A stretch of DNA of 38,695 nt, from the NCBI GenBank assembly GCA_003233175.1, contig QIKY01000392.1, positions 1 to 38,695 on the forward strand, read 5' to 3'. Below the pieces are notes generated by a model. That model saw nothing but the letters and a program-made list of their open reading frames with translations, had not been told where the DNA came from and did no database searches. Positions 24,710-35,078 of the stretch are shown one piece after another; the stretch's first letter is position 1; each line of letters starts with the position of its first letter. Source of the DNA: Planctomycetaceae bacterium (GTDB taxonomy: Bacteria > Planctomycetota > Planctomycetia > Pirellulales > Pirellulaceae). Made by a program: the position numbers and the translations under genes.

Positions 24710-24835
24710 AGATGCTCCGTTCCAATAGACTGCGCCGTTTCTCGCCCGGCGCCGCAAAGGGCCGCGGGAATTTCGCACCGTTATTCTCAACAGATTGCGG
24801 GCGGAGCGTCGTGGTTTGAATTCACGGTAACAACC

Positions 24836-24868
24836 GCCGCCGACGGAAACTTTCCGCGGCGGCTTTTT
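24836..24868 (+). terminator. Rho-independent terminator after the TPR gene
   Basis: GCCGCCG(A)CGGA (24836-24847) pairs with TCCGCGGCGGC (24853-24863) with a single bulged A, then TTTTT at 24864-24868. It is GC-rich with a T tract, as expected of an intrinsic terminator. Confidence 0.7.
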
Positions 24869-24892
24869 CATGGTGCAAAGGTAACTTGTTTG

Positions 24893-27328
24893 ATGTCGTG
24901 TAATTTCTTGCTTGCTTCGAGGCGACGAGGATTTCTATTCTTGGCCGCGATCGCTTTTTGGATCGCTTTCTGGACCGACGGGTTTGGTTTTCTGGACGCA
25001 GTCCCACCATGTTCGGCGGCGCCGCAGATTCAGAATGTTTCGTTGCGAGGGCTGACGATCGGCCAGAAAACTCGTTTGGTATTGACCGGCCCCGGCTTGG
25101 CGGAACACCCGAGAATCGTGGCCGGCTTTCCAGCGACGGGGGAGGTTATTGTATCGAAGGCCAAACCCAATCAAATCGAGATCGAAATTGCGGTGTCGTC
25201 CGAGGCGAGTCCTGGCGTGTACGACCTGCGAATCGCCACTGAGAGCGGCATATCGAACGCCGTCGCGATCGGGCTCGACCACCTAAGGCAACTCCCCTTT
25301 TCCGACGAAATCGACGTCCTGCCGGTGGCGCTCCATGGCCAGCTTACGGGCGCTGGCATTTTGAAAACGAGTTTCAACGGCGCGAAGGGCCAGCATATTC
25401 TGATCGATGTCGAAGCGGCGCGTTTGGGCTCCAAGCTGCGGCCCGTAATTCGACTCTTGGATAGCGCCTCGCGGCAGTTGGCATGGTCGGCGGGGCATGC
25501 GCAGTTAGCGGGCGACGCCCGGTTGGAGTACGTGGTTCCGGCCGATGGCCAATACAGCGTCGTGCTGCACGACTTACTTTATAAGGGCGCCGCTCCTGGA
25601 TTTTTTCGACTCAAAATTGGCGATCTTCAAACGGCCGATATTGCCTTTCCGCCGGGCGTCGAGCGCGGCGTTTCGACAAGAGTGAGCCTGTTGTCTTTCT
25701 TCCCTGACCCGACGCGACTGACGAGCGTCGAGGTCATGGTTGACGGCCTGGCTCCGCTGGCGCCGGTAACCTTGCCCGGCTGGGCTAATCTGACGGGCTT
25801 ACAGCCCCGGTTGATGATCAGCGATCATGCTGAAGTGTTGGAAACAACCAGCCAAGATTCACAGCCGCAACTTATCGGCGCGGCGCCGGTGGCGGTCAAC
25901 GGCGGGCTCTCTTCGAAAGAAACCTCCGACGAATTCACGCTGACCGTAAAACCGGGCGCCAAACTACGAGCCGAGGTTTACGCCCAACGCATCGGTTCGC
26001 CACTCGATGCAGTGTTGACTGCACGCGACCCTTCCGGCAAGCAACTGACCAGCAACGACGATCAAGCCGACACGGCCGATCCCGCCATCAATATCGACGT
26101 TCCCGCCGGCGTCGAGAGAATTATTCTCTCGCTCAAAAGCTTGCAACCGGTGGCGAAAGGCAACGCGGTGTACCGCATCGAAATTCTCGACCGAACGCTG
26201 CCCGACTTCTCTCTGCAACTCGAAACCGACCGCCTGAATATACCGGCCGGCGCCACGCAAGTGCTGCGCGTGACCGCCGAACGTCGAGGATACGGCGGGC
26301 CGATCGCGCTTACCCTGCCCGGTTTGCCTGCCGGCGTCACCTTGAAAGGCGGCTTGATTCCCGCCGGTGCAACGGTCGGCCTGCTAACACTCACAGCCCC
26401 CGCCGACCAACCATCTTTTAGCAAAGGGGCTTTTGGCGAAGTGGTGGTGGTGGGGCGGGCCGACGCGCCGAACGCGAACATTGTGCGGATCGCCCGTCGG
26501 GCGGCGTCACCCAAAACACGCAGCCGTCCTTGGGCGCGCGAGAGCGTCGGCTGGTGTGTGGCGAAACCGGCGCCATTGGGCGTTGCTTGGGCGAATGGCT
26601 CGCCTCCGCAAGAGTTCTTTGCAGGCGTGAAAAACTCCGTCGGGCTCCAGCTTCTCCTAGATCAAAACGCGCAGGACGCCATTCGAGTTCGCATGCTGAC
26701 CACGCAGGTCGTCCCAAAAAAGAAAGTCAAAAAAGGTAATCGTGATGTTACCGTTGACGACGTCGAACGAACGCTTCGGCTGGAGGGAGCCCCTCAATTC
26801 AACGTCGGTTCCGAACCGGTTGCGGTGCAGGTGATTACTCCAGCCGATTTGCCGTTGAAACCGGTCAGCGTGGTGTTTATCGCCGAGTTGCTGGCCGCTG
26901 ACAAAAAAACCGTGTTGGCATCCGTAACCACGCCTGAATGCCAAGTGACCTTTCGCTCGCCCTTGCAGTTGCAGCTTCAAGGCGAACCGCAAGTGGAAGC
27001 CAAGGCGGGAGAGGGCGAAACCGGAACGCTGCAAGGCGCCATCTCGCGTCTTGGCGGCCTTGCCGGACCGGTAACCGTCACTCTGGAAGGGCTTCCCAAG
27101 GAATACCCCGCCCCGAAAGTGGTTGTATCCGCCGAAAGCGTTGATTTCAAACTGCCGGTGGCCTTTCCCTTCGGCGTCAAAGCGGGCGTGCTGAAAAACG
27201 TGAAGCTTGTCGCAACCGCCGCACCCGACCCCAAAGCCGAAAAAGCGGTGGTTCGCAGTAACGCCGTTTCTATCGCAGTAAACGTGGTCGCCGGAGAGAA
27301 ACCGCCGGAAAAAGAAGTCAAAAAATAG
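24893..27328 (+). CDS. Large secreted protein with PPC-like beta domains
   Basis: This is an exported protein of about 811 residues. Its N-terminal 45 residues hold a basic stretch and a hydrophobic core ([14 protein letters not shown]) and end near CSAAP. An IPT/TIG-like domain follows ([24 protein letters not shown]). Then come segments like bacterial pre-peptidase C-terminal (PPC) domains: [31 protein letters not shown], and later [33 protein letters not shown] with [18 protein letters not shown]. The C-terminal third is beta-rich. Planctomycetes commonly carry such proteins beside sulfatases; they are thought to bind surface glycans or proteins. ATG 24893 was preferred over the TTG at 24890. 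The sulfatase begins 46 bases after the stop, so the two are probably co-transcribed. Confidence 0.85.
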   Translation: MSCNFLLASRRRGFLFLAAIAFWIAFWTDGFGFLDAVPPCSAAPQIQNVSLRGLTIGQKTRLVLTGPGLAEHPRIVAGFPATGEVIVSKAKPNQIEIEIAVSSEASPGVYDLRIATESGISNAVAIGLDHLRQLPFSDEIDVLPVALHGQLTGAGILKTSFNGAKGQHILIDVEAARLGSKLRPVIRLLDSASRQLAWSAGHAQLAGDARLEYVVPADGQYSVVLHDLLYKGAAPGFFRLKIGDLQTADIAFPPGVERGVSTRVSLLSFFPDPTRLTSVEVMVDGLAPLAPVTLPGWANLTGLQPRLMISDHAEVLETTSQDSQPQLIGAAPVAVNGGLSSKETSDEFTLTVKPGAKLRAEVYAQRIGSPLDAVLTARDPSGKQLTSNDDQADTADPAINIDVPAGVERIILSLKSLQPVAKGNAVYRIEILDRTLPDFSLQLETDRLNIPAGATQVLRVTAERRGYGGPIALTLPGLPAGVTLKGGLIPAGATVGLLTLTAPADQPSFSKGAFGEVVVVGRADAPNANIVRIARRAASPKTRSRPWARESVGWCVAKPAPLGVAWANGSPPQEFFAGVKNSVGLQLLLDQNAQDAIRVRMLTTQVVPKKKVKKGNRDVTVDDVERTLRLEGAPQFNVGSEPVAVQVITPADLPLKPVSVVFIAELLAADKKTVLASVTTPECQVTFRSPLQLQLQGEPQVEAKAGEGETGTLQGAISRLGGLAGPVTVTLEGLPKEYPAPKVVVSAESVDFKLPVAFPFGVKAGVLKNVKLVATAAPDPKAEKAVVRSNAVSIAVNVVAGEKPPEKEVKK

Positions 27329-27374
27329 TCGAAGTACTTATATCCCAAACTTCCCACCACAACGAGAAAGAATT

Positions 27375-29435
27375 ATGCACCGCATCGGCGCCGCGTTCAT
27401 GCTCCTGCTGGTTTGCTTGGCTGCAACCGCCGCCAGAGCAGCCGATACACGTCCCAACATTCTGTTTATCATGGCGGACGACCACGGCTACCAAGCGATG
27501 AGTTGTTACGGTAGTAAGGTCAACCAAACGCCGAATCTTGACCGCATCGCGCGGGACGGCATGCGTTTTGATCGCTGCTTTGTCACGAACTCCATTTGCG
27601 GCCCTTCGCGGGCTGTTATTCTGACGGGAAAATACAGCCATTTGAACGGCTACATTCGCAACGGTCTGACGTTCAACGGCGAACAGCAAACCGTGGCCAA
27701 GCTGCTGCAAGCGGCGGGCTATCAAACCGCCATGGTCGGCAAGTGGCACCTGCGGAGCGAACCCACTGGCTTCGACTATTACGAAATTCTGGTCGGCCAG
27801 GGTCCCTATTACAATCCTCCCATGCGCACGCGCGAGGGCGTGGTCAAGCACACCGGCTACACCACCGATATCATCACCGACGTCGCCCTCGATTGGCTGA
27901 AGAAAAAACGCGACGCCGAAAAACCGTTTCTGCTGATGTACCAGCACAAGGCGCCGCATCGTAATTGGCAGCCCGGCCCCAAGTACCTGCACAAATACGA
28001 CGACGAAAAAATTCCCGAACCGGAAACACTTTTCGACGACTACAGCGGCCGCGGCACGCCCGCCCATACGCAAGAGATGACCGTCGCCCGGCACCTCTCG
28101 CCGTATGATCTTAAACTGGTTCCGCAGCGCAGTCTGAACAAGGAACAACACGCCGTCTGGGACAAAGCCTACGGCCCCAAGAATGCCGCGTTCAAAAAGG
28201 CCAACCTCGCCGGCGACGACCTCATCCGCTGGAAATACCAACGTTACGCCAAGGATTATTTGCGTTGTATTGCTTCGGTCGATGAAAACGTGGGCCGCGT
28301 GCTCGACTACCTCGACGATTCCGGTTTGGCGGATAATACCGTCGTATTTTATACCTCCGACCAAGGTTGGTACCTTGGCGAGCATGGCTGGTTCGACAAA
28401 CGTTGGATGTACGAAGAATCGTTCCGCACTCCGCTGCTAGTGCGTTGGCCCGGAAAAATCAAGCCGGGTTCGACCACGAACTCCCTGGCGATGAACCTCG
28501 ATTTCGCCGAAACGTTCCTCGACATTGCCGGCGCCGACATCCCGAAAAACATGCAAGGCGCCAGCCTCAAACCCATTTTCATGGGCCAAGAACCGCAAAA
28601 CTGGAGGAAGTCGCTCTACTACCACTATTACGAATTCCCCGGAGCCCACGCCGTGCAAAAACATTACGGCGTGCGAACCGACCGCTACAAACTGATTCAT
28701 TTCTACGAAGTGAAGGAGTGGGAGCTTTACGACCTAGAGAAAGATCCTCACGAAATGAAGAGCGTCTATGCCGACCCCCAATACGCCCAGGTTCGCGCCA
28801 CCCTGGAACAGGAACTGCAACGCCTGCGGAAACAATATCAAGACGATGGCTCGGTGATCAGCTTCGGCGCGCAGCGGGCGAAACGCGTCCGGCGGCGGTT
28901 GGCGGCGAGTTTTCCCGGCGGCGATGCTCCCGGAAAAACAGTGGTGCTCAACGGCAAGGGCGCCGCCTTGAGCATCAGTTCGCGGCAACTTAATCCTGAA
29001 TACAAACCGTTTTGCGTCGGCGCATGGTGCAAGCCGAGTGAAGGCTCCGGCGTGATTGCGGCCCAGGGCGGAGCAAGTCTGGGGTACAGCCTTTATCTGG
29101 AAGACGGCTCGCTTTGCTTCGCCATGCGCATCGGCGGCGGCTTGAAAAAAATCGTCGGCCCCAGCATTCACCTCAATCAATGGGTGCATGTGGCCGCCGT
29201 GCTCAACGCCCAGGGCGAAGCCCAAATTTACATCAATGGCCAAGCCGTCGCTGAACCGCTGGCCACGGGGTTCCTCACCGGCGTTCCGTCCGATTCGTTT
29301 AATATCGGGGCCGACGCCGGCTCCTTGGTTTCCGATTACAAAACGCCGCTGCCCTTTCACGGCGAACTGCGCGACGCCCGCCTTTACTGGGGGCCTGTCG
29401 ACCAAAAACTGCTCGCCCGCTGGTCGCAACTCTGA
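27375..29435 (+). CDS. Secreted sulfatase with C-terminal LamG-like domain
   Basis: This is a 686-residue exported enzyme. A signal peptide covers residues 1-23 (cleaved near ARA-AD). Type I sulfatase features follow: [12 protein letters not shown] with paired Asp35/Asp36 for the metal; the maturation motif C75-G-P-S-R79, in which Cys becomes formylglycine; GKWHL; and [13 protein letters not shown] further on. The catalytic part runs to about residue 500. The last 190 residues form a concanavalin-like/LamG domain ([11 protein letters not shown]-type start, [22 protein letters not shown]), likely glycan-binding. It removes sulfate esters from polysaccharides outside the cytoplasm; the exact sugar is unknown. 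It sits downstream of the PPC-like protein. No anaerobic maturase or FGE gene is visible in the window. Confidence 0.95.
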   Translation: MHRIGAAFMLLLVCLAATAARAADTRPNILFIMADDHGYQAMSCYGSKVNQTPNLDRIARDGMRFDRCFVTNSICGPSRAVILTGKYSHLNGYIRNGLTFNGEQQTVAKLLQAAGYQTAMVGKWHLRSEPTGFDYYEILVGQGPYYNPPMRTREGVVKHTGYTTDIITDVALDWLKKKRDAEKPFLLMYQHKAPHRNWQPGPKYLHKYDDEKIPEPETLFDDYSGRGTPAHTQEMTVARHLSPYDLKLVPQRSLNKEQHAVWDKAYGPKNAAFKKANLAGDDLIRWKYQRYAKDYLRCIASVDENVGRVLDYLDDSGLADNTVVFYTSDQGWYLGEHGWFDKRWMYEESFRTPLLVRWPGKIKPGSTTNSLAMNLDFAETFLDIAGADIPKNMQGASLKPIFMGQEPQNWRKSLYYHYYEFPGAHAVQKHYGVRTDRYKLIHFYEVKEWELYDLEKDPHEMKSVYADPQYAQVRATLEQELQRLRKQYQDDGSVISFGAQRAKRVRRRLAASFPGGDAPGKTVVLNGKGAALSISSRQLNPEYKPFCVGAWCKPSEGSGVIAAQGGASLGYSLYLEDGSLCFAMRIGGGLKKIVGPSIHLNQWVHVAAVLNAQGEAQIYINGQAVAEPLATGFLTGVPSDSFNIGADAGSLVSDYKTPLPFHGELRDARLYWGPVDQKLLARWSQL

Positions 29436-29478
29436 ACGGCGCCCGCAACTCTTTGGGAGCCTGCCGCTAAAGATATTT

Positions 29479-29493
29479 CGTAACCGTTCACGG
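29479..29493. repeat. 15-bp motif, copy 2 (reverse orientation)
   Basis: CGTAACCGTTCACGG is the exact reverse complement of 126-140. The related 12-base string at 29789-29800 lies at the permease stop codon. Confidence 0.45.
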
Positions 29494-29531
29494 AGTTTGC
29501 TTGGAACGTTCATTATTACGCTGGCTTGATT

Positions 29532-29738
29532 GAACAGGAGGGAACGGAGAGAACAGAGAATCTTGTTTGTTTCCTCGTTTCCTCCGCCTGAAAGGCATAT
29601 CGATGCATGCTTTGTTTTCCTCCGCAAACTATGACGCACGACGTTTCCAGACGGACGGCGTTTCCAGATTGATCCTGCCCGGCGCCAACACCGAATGATT
29701 CCGCACTTTTCTCTGTTTCCTCCGTTCTCTCCTGTTCC
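29532..29738. repeat. Imperfect inverted AGAG-type repeat
   Basis: GAACAGGAGGGAACGGAG (starting at 29532) and its continuation to 29560 pair with 29709-29738 at roughly 26 of 29 positions, across about 150 bases. It is similar in style to the CTCTGTG run at the window start. Confidence 0.5.
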
Positions 29739-29785
29739 ATAATGCGAGCGAAAACGGAGGGTTGCGTTCCTGCGGCCGGGGAAAA

Positions 29786-31171
29786 TCATGAACGGTTACG
29801 ATATTTCCTGCCGGCCTTGAAAATAATGCGGCGTTCGCTGTAGAGCAGTTCAGCCGCCACGACGAACAGATAAAACCCGCCAATACAACACAGACTCGCC
29901 TTGTCTGTTTTCCACAGAAAAAGAATTAATAGAATCCAGCAGGAGAACGAAAGAATCAGCCCCAACAACGGCGCCAGCGGATTGATATCAAGCTGTCTTC
30001 GCAGCCGCAGGGCCGACAAATTGATCAAGGAAAAAATCAGCAGGAACGTAGCGCTGGCGAACGACGAGATGATAGTCAGGTTGGCGGTGTTTACGAACAA
30101 AATCGCCGTCGCGGTGATCAACACAAGACTCAGCCAGGGGATGTCTTTGTGGCGCTCTTTCAACGAAAAAGCTTTCGGCAGGGCTTCCTCTTGCGCCATC
30201 ACCATGCCCAACCGCGCCGTGCCGAACAGCGTGGCGTTGATCGCGGACGCCGTCGAGAGCAACGCCGCCAGACCGATCAGGAGGAAACCGGCTTGGCCGA
30301 GAAACGGTTTCGCCGCCACCGCCAGCGCATACTCCTTGTATTTGATGATTTCTTCCGGCAACAAGTTGCCCACCGCCACCAGCGACACCAAGATGTAAAT
30401 CGCGACCGTGATTCCGATCGAAATAAATATGCCTCGCGAAAGATCGCGAGCCGGGTCTTGCATTTCGTTGACCGCATTGGGGATCAACTCGAATCCTTCG
30501 TAGGCCACGAAAATTAAGGCCGCGCCCATCACCACGCCCAGCTCTCCCTTGTTGAACACCGGCAGCACGTAATCGCGGCGGAGGTACGCCAGCCCGATCA
30601 CGGCGAACAGCCCCAAAAACATCACCTTCACCATCACGATGATATCTTCGCTCTTGCCGGCCGCTTGCACGCCGTAAAGATTGACGCCCAAAAACGCCAG
30701 CAAAATCAACGAAGCCAACAGGTGTTGTGTTGCGTTATGACCCGCGCCATCGCCCAACATGGCGGATCCATATACGCCGAACGTGTAAGCGTACAACGAC
30801 AACGTGCCGATGTAGCCAACCAGCAACACCCAGCCGCCCATCCCCGCAACGTTAGCAGATTTGAAAGCGTGCTCCAGATAGGTAAAACTCCCTCCATCGG
30901 AGTGAAACGCTAGGCCCAACTTGGTGTAGGAATATCCGGTCAAGATCGCGATCACGCCGCCAATCGCGAAGGCAATCGGGGCTGCGTGTCCAGCCTCCTG
31001 AATGGCCAGCCCCAGCACCGAAAATATGCCGCCGCCCACCATGCCGCCCACGCCCATGGCCACGACTTCTTTCAGACCAAGTTTTTCCTGACGCGGCTGG
31101 CGTAAATCTTTTTCAAGACCATCCTCCGAGGTTGCCTTAGGAGAGCCGAACGAGTTGCCGTGTTGTTGCAT
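29786..31171 (-). CDS. APC-superfamily amino acid permease
   Basis: This is a 461-residue inner-membrane transporter with about twelve hydrophobic helices. The first helix carries VVAMGVGGMVGGGIFSVLGLA, the unwound GxGxxGxGIF-type substrate/ion-binding loop of APC transporters. VAYEGFELIPNAVNEMQDPARDLSRGI is the typical helix 6 and following loop. It probably imports an amino acid or amine with H+ or Na+; the substrate is not readable. The frame is open from 31450, but the first 93 residues have no membrane or domain character, so the ATG at 31171, shortly before helix 1, was preferred; its ribosome-binding site is weak. A promoter candidate lies 230 bases upstream. Its last residues, YRNRS, are encoded by a copy of a dispersed repeat. 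Confidence 0.9.
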   Translation of the reverse strand: MQQHGNSFGSPKATSEDGLEKDLRQPRQEKLGLKEVVAMGVGGMVGGGIFSVLGLAIQEAGHAAPIAFAIGGVIAILTGYSYTKLGLAFHSDGGSFTYLEHAFKSANVAGMGGWVLLVGYIGTLSLYAYTFGVYGSAMLGDGAGHNATQHLLASLILLAFLGVNLYGVQAAGKSEDIIVMVKVMFLGLFAVIGLAYLRRDYVLPVFNKGELGVVMGAALIFVAYEGFELIPNAVNEMQDPARDLSRGIFISIGITVAIYILVSLVAVGNLLPEEIIKYKEYALAVAAKPFLGQAGFLLIGLAALLSTASAINATLFGTARLGMVMAQEEALPKAFSLKERHKDIPWLSLVLITATAILFVNTANLTIISSFASATFLLIFSLINLSALRLRRQLDINPLAPLLGLILSFSCWILLILFLWKTDKASLCCIGGFYLFVVAAELLYSERRIIFKAGRKYRNRS

Positions 31172-31404
31172 TGCAGTTCCGTAAATCTGAAAAAAGGGTC
31201 GGCGGTTTTGGCGGGCGCCTGCGAGCAGCGATTGCCGATTGCAGATTTCGCAATGCCCCTGTTCGGTATCAGCATGGGAGCGGCCGTAATAAGTGGTTCC
31301 GATTCCGTTAATCGTGTGGGCATGAGTCGGCGGCTCCAAGTGTTGCATGACCAATGGTTGCGTGAAAGGCCCAGAAGTCTCATTGGAATTTGAATCGGGA
31401 TGGC

Positions 31405-31432
31405 ATTCTAACGCGATTGGCCTACGCAGCAA
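31405..31432 (-). promoter_or_regulatory. Promoter candidate for the permease gene
   Basis: On the minus strand TTGCTG (31432-31427), a 16-base spacer and TAGAAT (31410-31405) match a housekeeping promoter well in the -10. It would give a leader of about 225 bases before the ATG at 31171, long enough for regulation, though no known riboswitch was recognised there. Confidence 0.42.
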
Positions 31433-31433
31433 G

Positions 31434-31454
31434 AAAAAACCCGCTCTCAAGCGG
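31434..31454 (-). terminator. Short minus-strand terminator-like hairpin
   Basis: On the minus strand CCGCT-TGAG-AGCGG is followed by G and six T. The stem is only 5 bp, so efficiency is doubtful. It directly precedes the permease promoter and could insulate it from antisense transcripts. Confidence 0.3.
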
Positions 31455-31605
31455 CGGGCGAATGCGTATCGAAATGCGCATCCGATGGCCGCAGCGCCGA
31501 GGATATGTTACGCTGCGCAGCGGTAGCACGGCGCCGGCGAACCATCGGTTTTGCAGCAGTGGTTTTGCAGCGGCGTCTGGGCGTTTTTTTTACGATGAGA
31601 CGCAA

Positions 31606-32613
31606 ATGGCCAAAACATCGCCCCATTATTTTGTGTTTGATATTGAAAGCGTCGCCGATGGACGTCTGGTGGCCGAAGTGCGCTACCCAGGCGAGTCGTT
31701 GACGGCCATTGAGGCGGTCAACCGGTTTCGCGCCGAACTGATGGAGCAGTACAACAGCGATTTCATCCCGTACACTTTTCAAGTGCCGATATCGGTGGCG
31801 GTCGCGAAGGTGGCCGCCGATTTTCGCCTGCTTGATTTGGTCGTGCTCGATGCGCCGAAGTTTCGTCCGCCGAATATCACGCGCGATTTCTGGCGTGGCT
31901 GGACAGCCTACAAACAACCCACGCTCGTGACCTTCAACGGCCGCACGTTCGATATTCCCCTGATGGAATTGGCCGCCTTTCGCTTTGGCGTCAGCGCGCC
32001 GGAGTGGTTCCAATCGCAGGGGCCGGCCTACACGCATCCTCGCAATCGGTACAACGGCCGATCTCACTTCGACCTCCACGACCTACTCACCAATTTCGGC
32101 GCTTCGCGCTTTCGCGGCGGCTTGAATCTGGCCGCGAACATTCTGGGAAAACCCGGAAAAATGGCAGTGCAGGGCCACATGGTGCAAGACATGTACGACG
32201 AAGGGCGGCTGGCGGAAATCAACGACTACTGCCGCTGTGACGTGCTCGACACCTATTTCGTCTTGCTCCGCTGCCAGGTGATGAGCGGCGGGCTGTCGCT
32301 CAACGCCGAACAGCAACTCGTCGGCGAAGTGCGGCTCTGGCTGGAGCAGCGGGCGGCCGACATTCCCGTCTACGCCGACTATCTTGAAGGCTGGGGGAAT
32401 TGGGAGAATCCCTGGGAGACGCCCGCCGAAGAACTTGAACCGGCTGAGAGCGAGAGCAAACCGGTTGAAGCCAAACTGGTTGAAGCGGAATTGGCCGAGG
32501 AAAATCCCCCGCCCGCCGCCAGCGGCGAGGCAGCGCCGCAAACGGAAAAGAGCGAGTCCGACCCGGCCGAGAGCGGCGTTACAGAACCCGCCTCGAACGA
32601 CACTCCGACGTAG
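31606..32613 (+). CDS. Predicted 3'-5' exonuclease, PolB-like (DEDDy)
   Basis: This is a 335-residue cytosolic nuclease-like protein. The exonuclease motifs of the DnaQ/DEDD fold are visible: ExoI in FDIES (Asp12, Glu14), ExoII in VTFNGRTFDIPLM, and ExoIII in INDYCRCDVLDTYFVL with the Tyr-x3-Asp spacing. It belongs with the stand-alone PolB-like exonucleases that resemble the proofreading domain of family B polymerases but lack a polymerase domain. The last 75 residues are Glu/Pro/Ala-rich and probably disordered. The ATG at 31606 begins 11 residues before ExoI; the frame is open from 31390, but without domain support. It is likely involved in DNA repair. Divergent from the permease, convergent with the M19 peptidase. 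Confidence 0.88.
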   Translation: MAKTSPHYFVFDIESVADGRLVAEVRYPGESLTAIEAVNRFRAELMEQYNSDFIPYTFQVPISVAVAKVAADFRLLDLVVLDAPKFRPPNITRDFWRGWTAYKQPTLVTFNGRTFDIPLMELAAFRFGVSAPEWFQSQGPAYTHPRNRYNGRSHFDLHDLLTNFGASRFRGGLNLAANILGKPGKMAVQGHMVQDMYDEGRLAEINDYCRCDVLDTYFVLLRCQVMSGGLSLNAEQQLVGEVRLWLEQRAADIPVYADYLEGWGNWENPWETPAEELEPAESESKPVEAKLVEAELAEENPPPAASGEAAPQTEKSESDPAESGVTEPASNDTPT

Positions 32614-32717
32614 CCAGCGGCGTTATCAGCATTTCCGAGATTTGGGAATGAAGCACCTGGAGTATGCTGCGCACGGCTAGCATTGGCTCGTTAAACGGAT
32701 GAAATGGCGCCATTTTT

Positions 32718-34040
32718 TCACGTGGCGGCTTCCAGCGTTTTTCGGGCGACGCGCATCACATTGCCGCCAATGATTTGCCGGATGGCGTCGTCGTCGTGGC
32801 CGCGCTGCACCAAGCCAACAGTGAATAGCGGCCAGTTGGTCCAAGCCAAGCTGTTGGTGGCGGCGGCGGTTGTTTTGTAGTCGTCGCGCGGCCAAAGCGA
32901 GCGAAAATCGGTTCGCAGTCGGCGTAGGCGGGGCGCCTTTTTGTTCTCCGCCGCCGAATTCTGGGAGGAATAAGCGACATCCGTCCCGATGGCCACGTGC
33001 TCGGCGCCGAACGTTTTGACCACATGATCGATATGATTCAAAAATACGCCGATATCGCCGCTGCCGCGCAGGAAGCGCGGAATGCAACAGATGCCAATGT
33101 AGCCGCCGGAATCGGCGATGGCCCGGAGAATGTTATCGGGCTTGCTGCGAAAATGGGGGTAAATGGCGCCGCAGGTGCTATGGCTGGCGACCACCGGTTG
33201 TTCGGAAACCTGGGCCGACTCCAAACTCGTTTGCCAGCCGGAATGGGCGCAGTCGGGAATCACGCCGACCCGATTCATTTCTTGCACCGCGCTGCGGCCG
33301 AAGTCGCTCAAGCCGGCATTCGTTTTTTCGCCGCAGCCATCGCCGATCATATTCCGACGCTGGTACGTGAGGTGCATCATGCGAATGCCGAGTTGGCTGA
33401 AAATACGCAGGTAACGGAGTTCGTCGGAAACGGAAATCCATTGCTGGGTGAGCGGCACGCCGTTGCCGGTCAGATACAAACAATGCCGCTGTTGCTTGTG
33501 GGCGGCGATAATATCATCGGGCACGGCGGCCTTGGAAACGAAGCCTCGCAGCAGGTCGGTGGCGAAGGTAAACCGCGCCAGCCGTTTGATCAGCCGTAGC
33601 GGATCTTGCCCTTCTTCGCCGGCGTTTTGAAAAATACAAGTGACTCCCGAAGCTCGCCAGGCGTCTCGATATTCTTGCTGTTCGATGGGGTCGGTTACGT
33701 AGCGCGTCATGCTCATTTCTTCGCGCAAGTCTTTCAATTCGATGGCCGAAGCGCCGGCCGCAAACGCCGCCGCCAACTTGTCGCCGTCAATCGCGGCGCG
33801 GGGCGAGAAGCCGTAGGAATCGAACACCAAAGACTCCGCATGCAGCCGCAATCCGCGCTCCAGCTCTCGGGGCGTGGGCTTGAGAATGCGTAACGCCGCT
33901 TCGCGATAGGCTTGAATCTTGGGGTTCAGACGCTGGGTCAGCTTCGCCACCGCCGGGCCGCTGTTTTGTTCGGCGGCGCCGGCCACGCCGCCAGCCAGTG
34001 AAATTGCGGCGGCCGATTGCAAGAAGGTGCGTCTGTCCAT
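32718..34040 (-). CDS. Membrane dipeptidase (peptidase family M19), exported
   Basis: This is a 440-residue protein of the renal-dipeptidase-like M19 family. The N-terminus [23 protein letters not shown] is a twin-arginine-type signal, so it should be exported folded. Metal-site and core motifs include LVFDSYGF (in place of the common DGHxD), [36 protein letters not shown] and VAIGTDVAY. The His in ASHS and the Asp in GTD are typical zinc/active-site residues. The first DGHxD motif is altered to DSY, so the metal site may be incomplete. Substrates are dipeptides or related amides, possibly D-amino-acid-containing wall peptides. It sits opposite queC, with 161 bases between the two starts. Confidence 0.85.
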   Translation of the reverse strand: MDRRTFLQSAAAISLAGGVAGAAEQNSGPAVAKLTQRLNPKIQAYREAALRILKPTPRELERGLRLHAESLVFDSYGFSPRAAIDGDKLAAAFAAGASAIELKDLREEMSMTRYVTDPIEQQEYRDAWRASGVTCIFQNAGEEGQDPLRLIKRLARFTFATDLLRGFVSKAAVPDDIIAAHKQQRHCLYLTGNGVPLTQQWISVSDELRYLRIFSQLGIRMMHLTYQRRNMIGDGCGEKTNAGLSDFGRSAVQEMNRVGVIPDCAHSGWQTSLESAQVSEQPVVASHSTCGAIYPHFRSKPDNILRAIADSGGYIGICCIPRFLRGSGDIGVFLNHIDHVVKTFGAEHVAIGTDVAYSSQNSAAENKKAPRLRRLRTDFRSLWPRDDYKTTAAATNSLAWTNWPLFTVGLVQRGHDDDAIRQIIGGNVMRVARKTLEAAT

Positions 34041-34141
34041 GGTGCGTCTTTCTGATGTTTGGAAACTGCAACGCGGGGAGCGAACTTGAAAACCATCCTA
34101 CTTTTTGGTCGGGGGGAAAAATAGTATGCTCCAGGAGCAAA

Positions 34142-34165
34142 CCGACGGCCTTGGAAGGCCATCGT
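34142..34165. repeat. Palindromic core CCGACGGCCTTGGAAGGCC shared with 18444-18571
   Basis: A 24-base match to the right inner arm of the 18444-18571 hairpin, including the palindrome GGCCTTGGAAGGCC. A TGTATAAACA piece follows at a similar distance in both places. It lies 36 bases before the queC start, so it is in its leader. Confidence 0.55.
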
Positions 34166-34201
34166 CGCTCCGCCTGGGTGTATAAACACAGTCTACTTAT
34201 C

Positions 34202-34900
34202 ATGCCTTCATCACCACGTTGTGTCGTGCTACTGAGCGGCGGCCTCGATTCCACCACCACGCTGGCGTTGGCGCGAAGCCAAGGTTTTGCGCTGCACGCC
34301 ATCACATTCCGCTACGGACAGCGGCACGAAAACGAAATTGACGCCGCCCGCCGCATAGCGGACGTTTTTCAGGTGGCGGAGCATATTGTGGTCGATCTCG
34401 ATTTGCGGCAGTTTGGCGGTTCGGCGCTGACCTCCGATATTGCCGTCCCCAAGCGGCGGGCGGTGGAGGAAATGTCGAACGGCATTCCCGTGACCTATGT
34501 ACCGGCGCGCAACACGGTATTTCTTTCCTTCGCCTTGGCCTGGGCGGAAACGTTAAAGACCGGCGATATTTTCATCGGCGTCAACGCGGTCGACTACAGC
34601 GGCTACCCCGACTGCCGTCCTGAATACATTGCGGCTTACCAGCAGATGGCCAACCTGGCCACCAAGACCGGCGTGGAACAGACCTGCCCCGTACGGATAC
34701 ACACTCCGCTGATCGATTTGACGAAAGCCGAAATCATCGCCCTAGGGCTGAAGCACGGCATCGACTACAGCCTGACCACCAGCTGTTACGATCCGCTCCC
34801 AACGGGCGCCTGCGGTTCGTGCGACGCCTGTTTGCTGCGACTGCGAGGCTTCGCCGAAAACAACCGGCCCGACCCGGCGCCCTACGCGCAACAACCGTAA
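34202..34900 (+). CDS. queC: 7-cyano-7-deazaguanine synthase
   Basis: QueC converts 7-carboxy-7-deazaguanine to 7-cyano-7-deazaguanine (preQ0) with ATP and ammonia, in queuosine synthesis. The protein has 232 residues. The PP-loop SGGLDST is at 12-18. [10 protein letters not shown] and [17 protein letters not shown] are family hallmarks. The C-terminal zinc site has Cys195, Cys204, Cys207 and Cys210 ([13 protein letters not shown]). The ATG at 34202 directly precedes the PP-loop; the frame opens earlier, at 33998, but that part overlaps the M19 signal region. No other que gene is nearby. It could also serve deazaguanine DNA modification, but no such partner genes are here. Confidence 0.95.
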   Translation: MPSSPRCVVLLSGGLDSTTTLALARSQGFALHAITFRYGQRHENEIDAARRIADVFQVAEHIVVDLDLRQFGGSALTSDIAVPKRRAVEEMSNGIPVTYVPARNTVFLSFALAWAETLKTGDIFIGVNAVDYSGYPDCRPEYIAAYQQMANLATKTGVEQTCPVRIHTPLIDLTKAEIIALGLKHGIDYSLTTSCYDPLPTGACGSCDACLLRLRGFAENNRPDPAPYAQQP

Positions 34901-35078
34901 GACACTCGGTTGCTCGGCGATGCCACGCGTATTCGACAGCTTCGCGCAGCCCGATAATGGACACGCACCCGGCCGCGTCCCCAAAAAAGCGGGCGGGCCG
35001 CAGTGGAACTTGGTACCTGTCCAAGATCGATTCCGTGCAATGGTGTTCTGGAATTCCCGCCAAGCCGGAGGCTTGCCA

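Larger units (their letters stand above)
29436..29785. other. Convergent spacer with repeats
   Basis: This region lies between the convergent sulfatase and permease genes. It holds motif CGTAACCGTTCACGG (29479-29493) and the imperfect inverted AGAG-type repeat (29532-29738). No gene or clear intrinsic terminator with a T tract was seen. Confidence 0.5.

Noticed and set aside
27318-28385. Minus-strand frame of about 355 codons
   Set aside because: Antisense to the sulfatase and PPC-like genes, with no recognisable motifs.
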